Program-made: the position numbers and the translations under genes
Shown: positions 13,111 through 27,450 of the stretch, piece after piece
Position numbering within the stretch: the first letter of the stretch is position 1
Layout of the letters: every line of letters starts with the position of its first letter
The notes under the pieces: model-generated
What the model was told of the DNA's origin: nothing
What the model saw: only the letters and a program-made list of their open reading frames with translations
The model's database searches: none
Assembly (NCBI GenBank): GCA_037074765.1
Contig: JBAMDO010000567.1
Location: 372,001-436,000, forward strand
Length of the DNA: 64,000 bases
Source of the DNA: Mansonella perstans
Lineage: Eukaryota > Nematoda > Chromadorea > Rhabditida > Onchocercidae
Direction: 5' to 3'

Positions 13111-14585
13111 GTGATAATGAAGCCAATCCGAGGGCAGATTCTGCGTTAATTTGATTTCATAATATCAGAATAGATTTCAGGCTAGGTTACTTTCTTACTG
13201 AAATCAATAATTCTCTAATGATTTCAATAAATCGCCGGGAGAAATTCTAACTATGCAGGATATCTCAAATGTTGGATAAACATATTGGCTAGTCAACAAT
13301 CAACACTATTTAACTGGTATCACGTAATTTAGCCTATCAATCGTTTTTTATTGCAACCATATATTATCCACAGTCAAAAAAACACTGAAGTGATTGATGG
13401 TTTGTTGTTTTTCCCATTTATCAATTAATAATTAAAGCTGAGTCACATTATTTTCATTCAGTCATCAGAATTACATAGCGAAACGTTTTATGCAACAAAC
13501 CACAATTATGCCAATCCATTGGGCAATATACAGTATCATTTGTGAAGTTTTGATATAATTTGAAAGTTTCAACGGGTGAAAGAATTTGTATATCTTATAG
13601 ACCTGAACATGGAAGCAATTAGTACTAAATTTAAATTTCTAAATCTGTTAACATTCAAATTCGAATTTGAACTTTCCATTGATTCGATTAAAATTTAATC
13701 ACTGTTAGGCAAACAGTTTAATTGTAATAGGAACAGTATTAATTTGTTGAACTTGATTATGTATAACTATATCGATTCGTATTCATGCATAAGTAATGAT
13801 AGAAGAAGGCAAGGATATTGTTTGAGGAATCCTAACAATCACTGTAGAGAAAAACCACCTGTTTTGCCATTTTTAAATTTGTGATATCAGCCATATCTAG
13901 TTCTTCTGCTGCGCGAGCTTCAGTCCAACACTTTATTCTTATAAATTCATTGATACTAAGTAGCTTCTTTTTTATTTCTACAAAGCATAAACCGTTGTCT
14001 AATGAAATTATCCGACATTTGCTCGTTTCCTTCTGCTAATAATCCCAATTAATTAAAAGTAAAAATGCCCAGCTAACGTCAAGCAAAGGTCTTTAGCAGT
14101 TTACGGACAAAGGAAGTAGATTTTTTTTTTGTTTCACTAACTTAGCCCAATATCTCAAACTAGTATGGTGAGATTGAAGTTTATTTGTGCTTAAGCATGG
14201 ATGACATATCATTTCAATTTTCAAAATATTCCCATTTGTGCAAATATTTTTTATAGTTATATTAATTCACTTAACGAAATAATATTATGTAATAACTTCA
14301 GGTAAGTTTAAAGCAACATTCTGTTTCTTGAATTGAATAAGCTATGGCCAGTTTGTATTGTGCTGGTTAGAAATGCCTCAAACTTGGATTGCATGGCTTC
14401 AAATAAAAATTACAGTTCTTCTGAAACGAAACACTTTTTTTTTTGGTGTAATATTTGAATTTGTTAACGATTATAGCTTTATGCATCTTTCATTCATCAA
14501 ATGAATGATTAAATTCGGTTGTTGCAACCCATTGCTGTATCACTGTTCTTTTATTATCATGTGTTTTTCTTTTCAGGAATTAAAA

Positions 14586-17500
14586 ATGTGGGTACGAGCT
14601 CGTAATACTTTCAAAATAATTGATGATTATATAAATAGCTGTTACAATGAACATTGCAGTAGTATTTCTCTTGAACAATTGATGACTACATTAAATAAAA
14701 CCCGGGCATTATTTGTTGATATACTTCGAAATCCAGTTGGTCTTTTTCAAATTGAAAATTTGATAATGCTTTCTATATAAAAAACAAAAAAAAATATGAT
14801 ACGATGAGAAATTATCATTGATTTATATAATTTCATTATAGGGAATAAGTTATTCATAGCAATGTTGATTCTGGTCAGATTAACTATGCATATTTTAATT
14901 TGCTTATTTATTTTTATGTTTTTTAATTTTGTAGACTATTTCTATATTGTCCTATAATTTACTCCATAATTATGCTCGAAATCTTGGTGCAAATAAGTTA
15001 AGTAAATGTATTAACTCATGTATGTTGCAGGAATTTATGTAGCGTTAATCAGAAGATTGTGTTTATTTTTTTCAGGGTAAAAATTCACTGCATCGTTCGG
15101 TACTGAACAAGAATGGTGAAATAGTGGAATTAAACAGTGGCGAAGTTGTGAAAATAGATGACGGATTACGGAACGAAGCAATAATTATATCAGATTTGTT
15201 TAACTGTGATGAATTTGACGCTCTTGAGCTAGTAATAACTGGTAATAATTATAATAATCGTTTTTTCTAAGTCTCTACTGTTATAGTTGAGAAATGATGT
15301 AGTTAATATTGCTCTTGAATGAACCTCTTGAAGTCTCTTTGAAGACTGGCTGTTGCGAGTAAGCAACATAAGCGAGACTAGCCATTCGAACTGGCTTGTT
15401 TTGTGATGTAAAGGTACCAGAACTACACTTCATACTGATTAATCGGCATGTATTGGTAATTCTGGTAATAAAAATCGGAAAAACAGTATCTTAGAAAACA
15501 GTTTTAATTGATATTCGGTCAAATTTAAAAAATTTTGTGGAATAATTGGGCAAATATCAGCCTTATAATGCTAGGAAAATAAGGAGGATGTGTTAGCTTT
15601 GCTTATTGTCTAAAGTGATTTTATAAATATTCGTAATTGATAGAAAAGTATGATATCGTTAATTATTTACATCTGTAGGCGAGGTGCAAATACGGCATTT
15701 TCCCTTTTTGACGAGGGGTCTTTGTGCTGTTGTTTGCTACTATGATGCACATCGTTTTATCAGTGCGATTGTGAAAGTAAGATCTTTTCGAAATTTCTGA
15801 TATTTTCAAGTTTCATTCTTTGCGTTTTTTTGCTTTGTTTGGTTAGAATTTGAAGTTTGAAACTACCAAGACACATCAGAATTATTTATTGCTTGCGATT
15901 TGAGATCTAAATTTGCTCTGATACTATGATGTCCTTTTATTCACTATTAGTGCTTTCATACTGTTTTACTGATTGATTTATGTTTCATAGGCTCTAGCAG
16001 AATTCAGAATCGATGAAAAAATGTTGAAACCACGAGAGCTTTCCGAGTATCTTGATCAGTTATTTAGTGATATTGCATTTATTAGGCGTCTTATAGGTAT
16101 GGTTTCGTGTTATTTGAAAATCTGACAGATTTTCGATTTGCAATATATATTTTTATTCATGCTCGTAACTGGGTAGGTGTGTACTTCAGTTTTTTTCCCG
16201 AATTTTTTTTTAACTGTTTTCATATCATGCTTACAGAAGTTCTGGAAACTGTAAATGTGCAGTCGGAATTACAAAGTTTGCATCATCCACAGGTAAATGG
16301 ACTTGGGGGTCCGAAACATCAGGAAATCGTAAGTTTCTTTCAGATTTAATTTATTGTAGCTCCCAATTTGTTCATAATTTGCTCATTTTAGTGTCCAAAA
16401 TAAATATTAACATTCTTGATATAATAGATTTTTTTGTAGCTGCGGGAATTAATTGAACAGACGTTAGAAAATTGTACACAAACACTTCATCTCTTATGCT
16501 CATCATGGAAGTTGGAATCAACACCACCCTTCTTAAATGATTTATTTGCACCGCTGAGAGAACTGCAGCCGAATGCACCTTTCAGAAATGCCCATTTATC
16601 ACTATGGACTGCTGCTCTGATACTGATATCTCCACATAATCTTCAGAATAGTAATTTTCCATAAATTTATCTTTTGCTGTTTTACGTTTTTTATCTGTAT
16701 GTTCACCATGGAAATGCGTTTCATTTTTTAAAATATTTTCACATTTCCAAAGTGGAGAGTAAATGACAAGCAAATTCCAGTGCGGTGTGCTCGGGATTTG
16801 TTAATGGGATTTCACAAGGAAGTGATTTTGGAGGATTGGCAAGATTCTTGTTTACAAGCTTCTTTACAGTTTGCAGTAGTGGTTTCATATAACTGGTTCA
16901 GTGTTCATCAACTTGTTCAAGATGGTTCGATAATACTCCCTTTTCATTCATTTACCTACTTCATAAACTATTTGGACAGATCTTATTGATTTTTTCTCAG
17001 TTTTAATTGAATTGTTTAAATATCTATTTTTATCATAATTTTTTAAAACAGTTTTGAGCGGTTTTGCTATCAAAGAAGATGATTTACTTGAAAAGGCAGT
17101 CGATGGGTTAGCCTTCCAGTTCATACGGAAATGCGTTATCGCGATACCAAAATTTAAAGAAAACTTCATAGCTTTTGCTACTGTTGATACATTGATCAAA
17201 AATTTTATTGCTCATCTTGGTAATCAGGTTAATATTTCGCTATGTATTTGATTTTCTTTCTCTGTAGTTTCAGTTCTAAATTCCACTTTATTGTCATCCA
17301 TTAGTAAGCAATGAAACTATACTAGCGCTGAAATAATTTGCGTTCTACCGTTGACGGGAACTGTTTTAGGTTGTTCTATTGCAACATTCCGGTGAAGTAG
17401 AATTACAGTATGTCGAGGAAATGTTAGAACGTGGTCAGCTTCATAGACCTCGGCGTCATTTTGAAAATTTTGTTCGATGTATTGCTGATTTGTATGATGG

Positions 17501-20500
17501 TGATTCGAAATATTTGGAACAGTTGTCTGCACAGTTTTGTTCTAGTGAGAGCGTAAGTTTTCAGCGTATTTGACCATATTCAATGAAATGCTGTAAATCA
17601 GTTTTATTGCTTAGAACTTCCTGTTAATTGGTGGTGAGATTATTTATCAAGATTATTTATTATTCAGTGTGATGGTAAGATTATTTATCAACACTCATTT
17701 AGTATCCTCAGTTTTTTCATCTTTGGAAATTCCATTTTTGCAAAGGAATATTTGTAGAATGATATTAGTTATGATTTTTCGAAACATTTTGTCGAGTCTT
17801 CATCTGCTATAAAATGAAACACTGCGAAGCAATATATAAGAATTCCCAAAGTGATAGAGCTTCTACGTCAATGTTATTTTATTTCTCAGGAAGAATTGGT
17901 GAAATTTTTAAGAAATTGTCGGCAACTTATTTCACCAGTACTACAAGTCGCTTTTCTCGACATGCTGAAGAACATCTGCAAATGCCAGGAATCGGCATGC
18001 TTCATATTTGGATTGCTTTCGCCATGTCATACAAAACTCGGTATAGCAATTTTACGTGCTAAAAATTATGAGCTATTTCTATCAGTGTTTTTGACCAAAA
18101 AATTTGGATTTTAATGGTAAATCAGATCTAGTTATTAATTCATTTTTGTTATAGCTGAAACTACGCTGTCTTGGAATCATTTCTGGACAGCAATGCATGA
18201 CTATCTGGGACTTTTCAAACGGGAAGAGAGTCAGAAATCGAGTATAATGCATGCAACACCGCCAGGACAGCCTGATACTTTCCAGCAGATTCCACAGTCC
18301 GAGTTAGCTGGTCTTGTGGCATGGGTTCAGCTTGTAGAAGTTGTTGCTAAAAACGTAAAATTTCTTGACTTACGGAAGTTTATTTTAAGTTGTCAACATT
18401 TCCAACATTACTCCTTATTTCAGTAGGTTTCAAATTTGTCAGGCTAAAGTTGTTTTTTTTAGTTGTTTCATCTAGTTTGTGGAAAGAATTTTCTGAAGTA
18501 ATTTCATCCAGGATCAAACTGCTCGTCGCCAATTCGCAGATAACAGTTCATGGTCATGCGTGGAAACAGCAATAAGTTTGGTGACTTCCGCAATTCCCCT
18601 TGTTTTAAAGGGAGCACTGTTTCGTTTTCTCGCTTCAGTTGCAATAGACGAACATGGTGCTGTGAAGATTTGGACGGCTTTGATATCATACTCTGTCTTG
18701 ACTAAAACAAGTTCTGGGAAACTTGTTGGTATACAGGTGTGTTTTATTTTAATTTGCTCATTATAGTAGATTCCAAAATTTGTAATTTGAGGATGTCGTT
18801 TTGACGATACGTATATTTTCTGCTAATTTTGATACGCGAATATTTGAAATTTTGTCATCAGTATTATTGAAGGATGAATTAGAAACACGGGAATGTGCTT
18901 TCAAATGCTACGATTCATCAATTGGTTTCTTGCATCTTACGAAAATTCTATTTCTGCATGCAAAAAATATTGACAAGAGATATTTGCTGCAATACCTTCA
19001 ATTCATCGTCAAATCCATTATCTGCCAATTTGCAGATCGTTCATACGAAAACGTTGCACAAATGGTTTGTTTTTATTTTTTAGTGAGTTATGCATAATAT
19101 TCTTTTATATTTTCTTTCGAATTCTCTTGCTATTTTGTAGTAGTTCCATCAAGTGTAGGTAGAGTTCATTTTAATGCTATTGAAGTACAGTTTGAAATAT
19201 CTTGGCATATCCATTTATCTTAATTTTCATTTCCAGTGGCATTTATGCTGTGTGGCATGCGACGCGCTGTACAATTTCCTTCATCGTTATGCAGTTACAG
19301 CGGAAGCAATTTTGAATGTGGATCCGCAAATTGTTGTCCTTACACAAATTTTAAACGATTCTCCCGTATTTCGATCGGTGAGACGGTTTTCGTTTTTAGC
19401 GATAATTACTATATTTTTAACTTTCATTCTACTCATTCTAGTAAATTGCTTTCAATTGCTTATCATGTATGTTTCCATCTTTTTATTTCCTAGAACTGCA
19501 GTGATCTATGCACTTAATGGACCAAAATTGCAACCATTATTTTCATTCGAAATGTACCATTCGTACATCATGTCATGGCATTTTCATAGTCATTTTCACT
19601 TGATTCTTATGAAGAATATTTCTTCTGTTAAAATCCATATCAACTGAAGAATTCAGCTAGGTGCAGTATTATGTGATGGAGCAGAACGTCTGCAAGATTT
19701 TTCTCCTCGTTCAGTAGACCGTGAAGCAGCTGTATTATCAGTACTGCGTTTACTGGATGTCTGCGTATCATTACATTCACCTTTGATACATGCAGCTCGC
19801 GCCACCAATTCCAGTGTAATAATTGCTTCACTAGATTCACTGTTCTTATCGTCAGTAGAGGGTAACGGGACAACAACATATATTACAGTTATTGCCTCAT
19901 ACGTTACACAGGTACTGTTTTGTTATGTTTTTTACATTTCCATTCTTCCATCTTTTCACTTATACGAAATCCATCTTTTTTTTTCGCCGAAATGTCTTAT
20001 TCAGAGAAATTCCAAATACTCAATTAATAACTGCAGATATAAATGTATGAATACTTTAAAGTAAGAGGAGCATTTGCTTATACTTCATATTAATTTGTGA
20101 TTATTTCGTTTATTTCGTTTATGGCTTCATTGGTTTGATTAATTTCAGTCCGAGCTCATCCCAAAACATGTATATTACGTAGTATCGATTCTGCGAGAAC
20201 TTTGTTGTTATCAGCCTTCCGTACAAAGCCGTCTTGTACAAGCTCTTTCTCCCCTTTCCGTAGATTTAATTGAGAGTTTTGCGCGATTGACTTCTGTGAA
20301 AATGACAATGATTGAGGCCTCGGCGCTTGATTCTCCTGTTTATCATGGTTTGATTTCATATAACTTTCAATTTGGAATCTACTTTTTTTAATCGACAAGT
20401 CGGGTATAACAAGAGGATGCTATAATTTCTGTAGACGAGCTATTAAAAAATTTATATCGCTGAATTTAGACCTTTTTTATGATCCATTCTAGGAATTGAT

Positions 20501-23500
20501 GGATTGTCAGTTGCGAGAGTACGTGGCGAAACTGCACGTTTATTCATTGAAATGTGCGCATCCAGTATTGAGAACGATCCAGGCACCATCAATTTAGCCT
20601 TTTTTTTCTGCGGCCTCAGAATGCCTGATTTGGTGAATTCCGTCATTGAGCCTGGAGGCAAGTCGTACTTTTTTAAATATGTTCGTAAGTATTTTGGACA
20701 ATACCTTCACGAAAAGTGGAAGACGTAAATTCGGTAGGAATTTTTATGTGTAATATATTTCTTTGAAAAATTCTGAGTTTCAAAAACAGGTGCAAATTAA
20801 CGCGTGATTTTTTAAAATATAAGATTCTGTTCACGTTGTCATAAGTCTAATGAAGTGAATATGCCTGTTATTTCATTAGAGAATTAGCAGTACGGATCCA
20901 GTGAAATAGGAGGGTAATTACGGGATCATTTCTTAGGAATATTTCCCACTTTTTTTTTAGAATAGTTATTCAACTGATATGCTTGCTATTATTAGCAATT
21001 TCAGGACTGAGTGGTACTGCAGTGACTTGTTTACACAGTTTAGTTGATTTACTGGTAGAAATGACGACTTCTGAAGCTCCATTTTCACTTCCATTTGCTG
21101 CACTTTTTGAACCAACACTTCGACTAATGGTAAATTACTATTTTCTGATTTTACTTTGGTAAATATTGCAGGCAAATGAATCTTTTTCCAATTGTTAATT
21201 TTTCCAATTAGTATTTTTTTTTTTTTGCAAATTCCAGCGGTGTGCGCAGATTTTAAATCGGTTTTAGAGTTCTGTTACTTTCATTAGTTTAAAGCGAAAC
21301 GGCTTCATTTTCTCTTTGTTTTCATGCTTTAGCGTTTCCTATTTGTATGATACGAATTATGTTTAATTTTCCCTCTTGCAGTTGCGGCTAGTATCAATAA
21401 ACTCTGGTTGTTCAGCAGTTATCCTTAGATTTTTTCGCTCAAATCACGATCTTATTTATCGCTTAGCATCTTTTTTATTGCTTCTGGATACACAAGAATA
21501 TGGCGATGGAGAGGAAGATATGGTGTTTAAGAATTTGAAGATCACTATTCAAGGATTGGTATTACACTTAAGTGCCGTTGAATTGTCTTTTCTCTTACAG
21601 AATCGTCATTACAGGTTTATTTCTGTTTATATAACTGGCGCAGTCTTGTAACTAATTCTTATTGCAAATGAAATTCTAAATAGTTGTTAGAATATGGTTG
21701 TTTTTGGAGACTTAACATTGGTGGGTCAAGTTGATAAGCCAAATATTATTAAGATGATCTTAATGTAATCAAGGATATATCTTATGGGAATTCACGTATA
21801 ATATAATTGATGGTTCCAAAGACTCCAGTTTTGTTCTAGTCAACCGGAACGTTATTTTCACCTGATGTTATCGCAGAGAAATGAGGTAATGGAAGAACAA
21901 GATTCAGCATTCGAGCCCGTATTGGGACAAGTTGGTATCGGTTACACTCCAAATGAACAAAGGAATGAAGAAGGTCGGATATTTGTAAATTAAATTTCCA
22001 TTAGCTTATAAATTTCCATATTATACATTACAGATAGTTCAGTTTTACTATAATATGTTGGCTGCATTTGTATTTAGAAGCAGATTCTGTTTTTGAATTT
22101 TCTGAGAGCCACCGGGTAATTTTCTGTTTTTTAAATATCTAGGACTTGTGGAATAACATCAAAATATTAAATTTTTCTTCTGTTTTTAGAAAAAATCTAT
22201 TTTCATTCCATTTTCCAGAATGGCCATTTTTATGGAAGTTATTAAGGACAAAAGTGAATTATAACGAAATAGAGATTCCGGTAATGGAATTGCTTGACAC
22301 AAAAAAATTGCAGCAGGTGAATCATTTTTCTGCACAATACTTCGTGTTTTGTTCAATGAAAACGCATGCAAATTTAAATGCAAAATTGAAATAGCGAAAT
22401 CTCGCTTAACAAAGTAAACAAAAAAATGAAAAAAGAACCCTAGTTTCGTGGTGCTGAGCTAATTAGCACAGAATTTTGCTAAATGGATGCAATAAACAGT
22501 ATTAATCAAAAAATATACTGTGTGATTTCCAGATCTTAGCATTATGTTTACGCCCTACATCTGCAAACGTTCAGCAGTGTGATATCGAACATTTAAACTG
22601 GCTGCTTTGTAGGGAATTCAGTACGGTTGCAAATGAAATGCAGCCGAAGTTCAGTTTTGAAATTTCACAGGTATGTATCATTGTAATCCTCACCATAATC
22701 TCGCAGATGTTTATATATATATATATACTTCAATAAAAAGGGAATTTGCTTTGCTTTTGAATAATTATGTTTTCATTGTTTACAGGATACCAAGCAATTG
22801 CTTCAGTATTGCACAGCTTGTAATCTTATGAAAAATGCTGAAGCGTCACTGCGACAACTTCTTTCTGGTTGGCTATCGTTTGTAAATGTTTTGGCTATAT
22901 TCTGTCCTGTTCCATTTCTTGCTCTCGGTAAGTTTTTTTTCATTTGCTGTTCATGTCGTCATAGTTTTAGTAATATTTTTGCTTCAACGCTATCGACTTT
23001 TCATGTCACAACTTATTCAAGTAGAATTTGATAAATTGTTTTGTACACTAGTTCTTTGTTGATTGCTTTCAGATGTTCAATATGAGTATCTCTCAGATGC
23101 ATTATATCTTTTACTAAACTATGCTTCGGATACATGTATGGACGCAAAACTGTCTTCGGCAGTTTCACAATGTCTTTTAAGGTTGACATGTATATTTTGA
23201 TTATTACACATATTTTGTGTAGTTTAGTTTTCTATTCCTTCATAATTGATTAGCATATAAATTTCTCTAAAGGTTGACCGCTTCGATCTGTGCACTGCTA
23301 AAAAGTTTCAAAGAGGATATTGCCACGTTTAGAACTACCATTACTGATGTTGCTGACGCGTTGATCCGGTTTTTATTACAGCCAGGTATATTATTCTTTA
23401 TGCTTTGATCATATATGGGACTTTTTATTTCTTATAAAAAATTATAGTTTTGTAGATGTCATTTTAATTTTAAATCTTGAAAGTTTTTCAGGTAAACGAT

Positions 23501-25165
23501 CGTTACAAACGAAGCTAGATTTATATGCTTGCATTTCCCTCATTTTGAACTATTCAACTGAAACACTTGTTTCGGAGAAAGAAGAGCACCAGAATGTCAC
23601 TCATCCTGATGACGACTTTATACTTGGTTTAGCAATCGTAAAGGCTGCGGAACCAGATATTTTGCGAACTGTATTTACAAAATATGGGCATGAATTAATT
23701 TCATTACTATCCAAAGACATTTGTGACTCACCATCAGGACTTAGAGTAAGTTTTTTACACCAATCTTATAACTTTTCAACGCATTGAAATATGAGGTTAA
23801 TGATGAAATTTTAGTTTGTGGCATTATTTTGTCTTACGCAAATATTGCGTGAAGACGCGCTGGGATCTCAGTCGTTGGCACTTGAATTCCTTCGTACTGG
23901 TATGCTACGATATGTTTTGGAGTTAGTGGCAAGTGTTAATTTAAGTGGGTCCGAAATTAATGATATTCGCTCTTTGGAACATTGCAATGTTGTACTGGTA
24001 GGTTCTATCCAGTATAGTTCTTACTTCTCAAAGTTCAGGAATTTTTAATTTATAAAATATAATAGAAGAAATCAAACTGTTTGCATTAGTTTACTTATTT
24101 TAATTCTGTGAACTTTTTTAACTTATTAAATTACCGACTGATTATGATAATCCATTACATTTGTAGACGCTATTTATTCGGCTTGGGCTTACAAGTTGTG
24201 GTTGGAATGGTTTACAAGATGTTAACGCTTTGCAAGTGTTAACAAGAATTCCGCTATGGTCAAATCCACCGAAAGATTTGTTTCTTGCGTCAAATTATGA
24301 CTTGAAGTAATTTTTTTTGTGTAATTGCTAGCTTAAATTTGTTATCTTAGTATTCCGGCTCACATACTATTTTCAACCATGTCCATCAATGAAATCGGTA
24401 TTAAAAGTAAATTTGAACTATCCTTATTTGAAAAAGCGTGATAAGTGATATGGCATTGTAGGGTTCGCAGCGTTCCATCTCTGTATATGAATTGTGTGAC
24501 GAACGCAGTTTATCTTTGTATCGCATTATGTTCGAATTCTCACTGGAAAAGGATCTCAGTTCAAGTAAACAATGCTATCATAAAAATTTCATATGAAAAA
24601 ATTAAAAAATGACTGGACTTGCCATTTGATGAAGCGCCTCAACTAAATTGATACAGTGGATTATATAAGTTGGAAATTTGAGCTGTAATGAATTGTGTTG
24701 CATTTATCATCTCCTGCTTTTATAGGTTATTGGACTTTTATCATGCAATACTGATGTGCTTAATCATTTGATACGAACCAATAAGCAAAATTCGCTTCTT
24801 GTGAAATGTGGCACTCTCATTGCACACATCTATCACTTTGGTATATTCCATTTTGGAATCAAGTTTTTGTTAATATAGCACGTTAGATTACCTATTATTA
24901 AAAATTTAACTTGTCTGTAATTTATCAGTACAACGGTAGTATGCATACACATGCATATATATAGCGTAAACACTTTATTACGGTAGCGTTTTTCGTTTAT
25001 GACTCTTAACGAGTATTTTCAGATATCTCAGCTCGGCCGTTTATTGAGAAATCAAGCTGTTTAATTACTTTGAAAAATTTGTTTGGTAAAATGTTACCAT
25101 CTTCTTCACCTCCTCTGAAGGCTGCTTTCAACACTTCACGACATCTTTTCAATGATACCATTTGA
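14586..25165 (+). CDS. npp-3: Nucleoporin NUP205 (inner-ring scaffold, npp-3 type)
   Basis: The model has 32 exons: 14586-14735, 15076-15241, 15679-15776, 15991-16096, 16237-16328, 16440-16650, 16760-16900, 17052-17227, 17370-17552, 17890-18040, 18155-18354, 18512-18736, 18792-19064, 19237-19377, 19657-19911, 20149-20347, 20493-20684, 21005-21129, 21382-21614, 21840-21973, 22078-22115, 22143-22316, 22533-22670, 22786-22927, 23073-23181, 23273-23385, 23492-23745, 23815-23997, 24167-24306, 24462-24564, 24726-24840 and 25023-25165. All phases close, giving about 1700 residues against roughly 2000 in vertebrates. Diagnostic similarity to vertebrate NUP205 includes the N-terminal SDLF...EFDALELVITGE and HFPFLTRGLCAVV region. 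Further matches are GGPKHQEI (human GSEKHRKE), LSWNHFW (human VSWEHFF) and LAGLVAWVQL. The protein is an all-helical scaffold of the nuclear-pore inner ring, partnering NUP93 and NUP35. The start is the first ATG, nine bases after a TTTCAG acceptor. The acceptors at 16760 and 18792 are the least certain. Confidence 0.88.
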
Positions 25166-26628
25166 TTATTGGTTGATCTTATTACATGTTCTTTGTTAAA
25201 AATGTTGCTTTAAAATAAATCACTAGCAACTTCTTTAAGAACGATAATTTCTTACAGAATATTTTGATTACTAATACTTTATGCTGTGTAGCTACCGTCA
25301 AAACATTTAACATATCAAAAAAGTTAAAATGAGTAAAATGTGCAGAAAGTTATAGGATTGTAAGATAGTTATGAAACTACCAGAAATCTAAATTATGTAT
25401 TTTTACGTGTTTTTTGTACTGCTTGACTCCTTATGTTGAAACTGAATAAACTGCTTGTAAATCAAAGGTCCTGAATTTTTTTTCAGCAATTCGTTGGGAT
25501 TAATATAATTGTAGTTATCAGAGCTTGGAAAACTTCACAAAATATAATTGTAGTTATCAGGGACTCTTGTTGTCTGAGATTAATTACATTGTACTATGAC
25601 AAAAAGTGATGTTTTCTTCATGCTAGCAATTGTATCGTTGATTCATTTCTTGAAGTTGGTGAAAGCTGATTGCTTAAGTTAATTTTTTATAAAGCAAAAG
25701 CTCTGACTAAGAATTATACTATAATGCAGGAAGTAGTCCATTTAAATTTTTTCCAAACTTATAAGTCATGCAAATTTAGCTTTGAATTAAAATTGCTTAT
25801 CTCTTTAAGTTTGGAACAGTAAGCAAAAGAGATATGAAAGAATATGTGAGAGAGTATGACTTTTGTTATATTTCAGAGTAGGAATCGCTTGCTGTAGTAG
25901 TTGAAGCCATCGCATAAATGATTTGACGTAAAAAATTATTGTAAAATTTTAGGCACTGGCGAAACTAATGTAACAACTCGCTAGACCTTTGATCAAGTTT
26001 TGCATTTGAGGTCACAGAAATTGATTATACAGTGATCTCTTATAGTTATCCACTAATTAAACTAGCATTGCCCCTAGGAAGGAATGGTAATTGTGGAATA
26101 GTTAAAAAATTTCCAGGAGATGAACTTCTTCTTTCAAAATCTAATTATAGCACAGTCATAGATGGGATGAAATTTGTTAAAATTTAATGATTCGAACAAT
26201 TCGAATCATTAATTTTTGGATAATTAACGAAAATACAAGTGGAAAAGGTATGATGAAAAGAAAAAAAAAGATATGTTTATGAAACAATCTGCTAATTTTC
26301 AAATTTGAATTGAAAAGCTAAAACTTCTCTTAGAAAGATGGCAAGCAATGTGCATAATTTTCTTTTATTGAACAAATAGCATCAAATGTGAATTGAAATT
26401 TTAATAGCTATTTTATGTCCGTTATTAGAAAAGCTATTACCTTTGTATAGTTTGTGAGTGACAAGTTGTAATACTGTACTCATACAATATTACTACTTCA
26501 CAATAGTAAGGGAAAAATGTTAAGCATTCAATAAATTGGTAAATGATAACAAAAATGAATTATACAGTAAACAAACAATTTGATCAATTTTAACTAACGT
26601 CTCTTTCGCTTTTTTTAATATGTAATTG
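25166..26628. other. Intergenic DNA downstream of NUP205
   Basis: An AATAAA signal lies at about 25214, some 50 bases after the NUP205 stop, so transcription probably ends close by. Beyond it the DNA is AT-rich without a supportable exon. A 21-base segment around AATATAATTGTAGTTATCAG occurs twice, near 25503 and 25540. Confidence 0.55.
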
Positions 26629-26885
26629 AAAAGAGGATCCTGATTGAGCTAGATGACATGTTGCACAGAATCCTGGTTGAGCTAGATGACATGTTGCACA
26701 GGATCCTGGTTGAGCTAGATGACATGTTGCACAGGAAACTGGTTGAGCTATGTGACATGTTGCACAGGATCCTGGTTGAGCTATGTGAATCCTGGTTGAG
26801 CTATGTGACATGTTGCACAGAATCCTGGTTGAGCTAGATGACATGTTGCACAGGATCCTGGTTGAGCTAGGTGACGTGTCGACAT
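26629..26885. repeat. 33-bp tandem array, about 8 copies
   Basis: The unit is GATCCTGGTTGAGCTAGATG followed by ACATGTTGCACAG. It is repeated with few changes, including AGATG/ATGTG and GATCC/GAATCC variants. One unit near 26785 is truncated. Because 33 is a multiple of three, the minus strand stays open through an 11-residue repeat built on HLAQPGSCATC. I regard that as a by-product of the unit length. The array is the first of three different arrays in 1.4 kb. Confidence 0.85.
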
Positions 26886-27239
26886 GTTGGATATATAAAG
26901 TGTAGAGGAAAGAAAGATCGGTGGTGATAATGATAAGAGATAAGTGTTATGTATATATCTAAGATTGGAGGTGGAATTCTTGGGATGGTCATGTGATCAT
27001 AAAGTGCTCTTCTTATCAGTAACCGCACACGAGTACTGGAATTTCTTTATCAGTGATACGCTCGGCTATTGTTAGCTTATGTTATTCCCACCAATTTTAA
27101 TTTTGCCTAAAAGATTTCATCTTATCTTCGATAGATATCTTAATTTCATTTAAAAATCTATAACTTCGATTTATTTTAGTATAATTTCATTTATGTTAAA
27201 ATATGTCACAAATAGAACAAGTATGGTAGGCAAGAAATA

Positions 27240-27450
27240 ATTGGTGTGTCTGGTACTAATTAGTGTATCCGATACTAATTAATGTATCTGATACTAATTA
27301 GTGTGTTTGGTACTAATTAGTGTATCCGATACTAATTAATATATCTGATACTAATTAGTATATCTGGTACTAATTAGTGTATCTGATACTAATTAGTGTA
27401 TCTGATACTAATTAGTGTATCTGATACTAATTATTATGTCTGGTACTAGT
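27240..27450. repeat. 19-bp tandem array, about 11 copies
   Basis: The unit is GATACTAATTAGTGTATCT with scattered C/T and G/A changes. It is the second of three neighbouring tandem arrays. No open frame or promoter-like structure stands out. Confidence 0.85.

Larger units (their letters stand above)
10184..14585. other. 3' region of the EGL-27-like gene and intergenic DNA before NUP205
   Basis: This 4.4-kb stretch is AT-rich with several poly-T and poly-A runs (for example 10382-10408 and 12881-12896). I see no further coding exon. The left part must contain the 3' UTR of the EGL-27-like gene. It contains a 59-bp exact copy of an exon boundary of that gene (12219-12277) and a 39-bp tandem repeat (13011-13110), both listed separately. 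A pyrimidine-rich acceptor at 14569-14575 lies just before the NUP205 start codon and probably marks the 5' end of that mRNA. Confidence 0.6.

Noticed and set aside
15308..15420. Possible structured RNA in a NUP205 intron (short TGTTGC/GCAACA and GCCA/TGGC inverted pairs)
   Set aside because: The stems are only 4-6 bp and do not build a tRNA, a miRNA hairpin or a box-containing snoRNA that I can identify.
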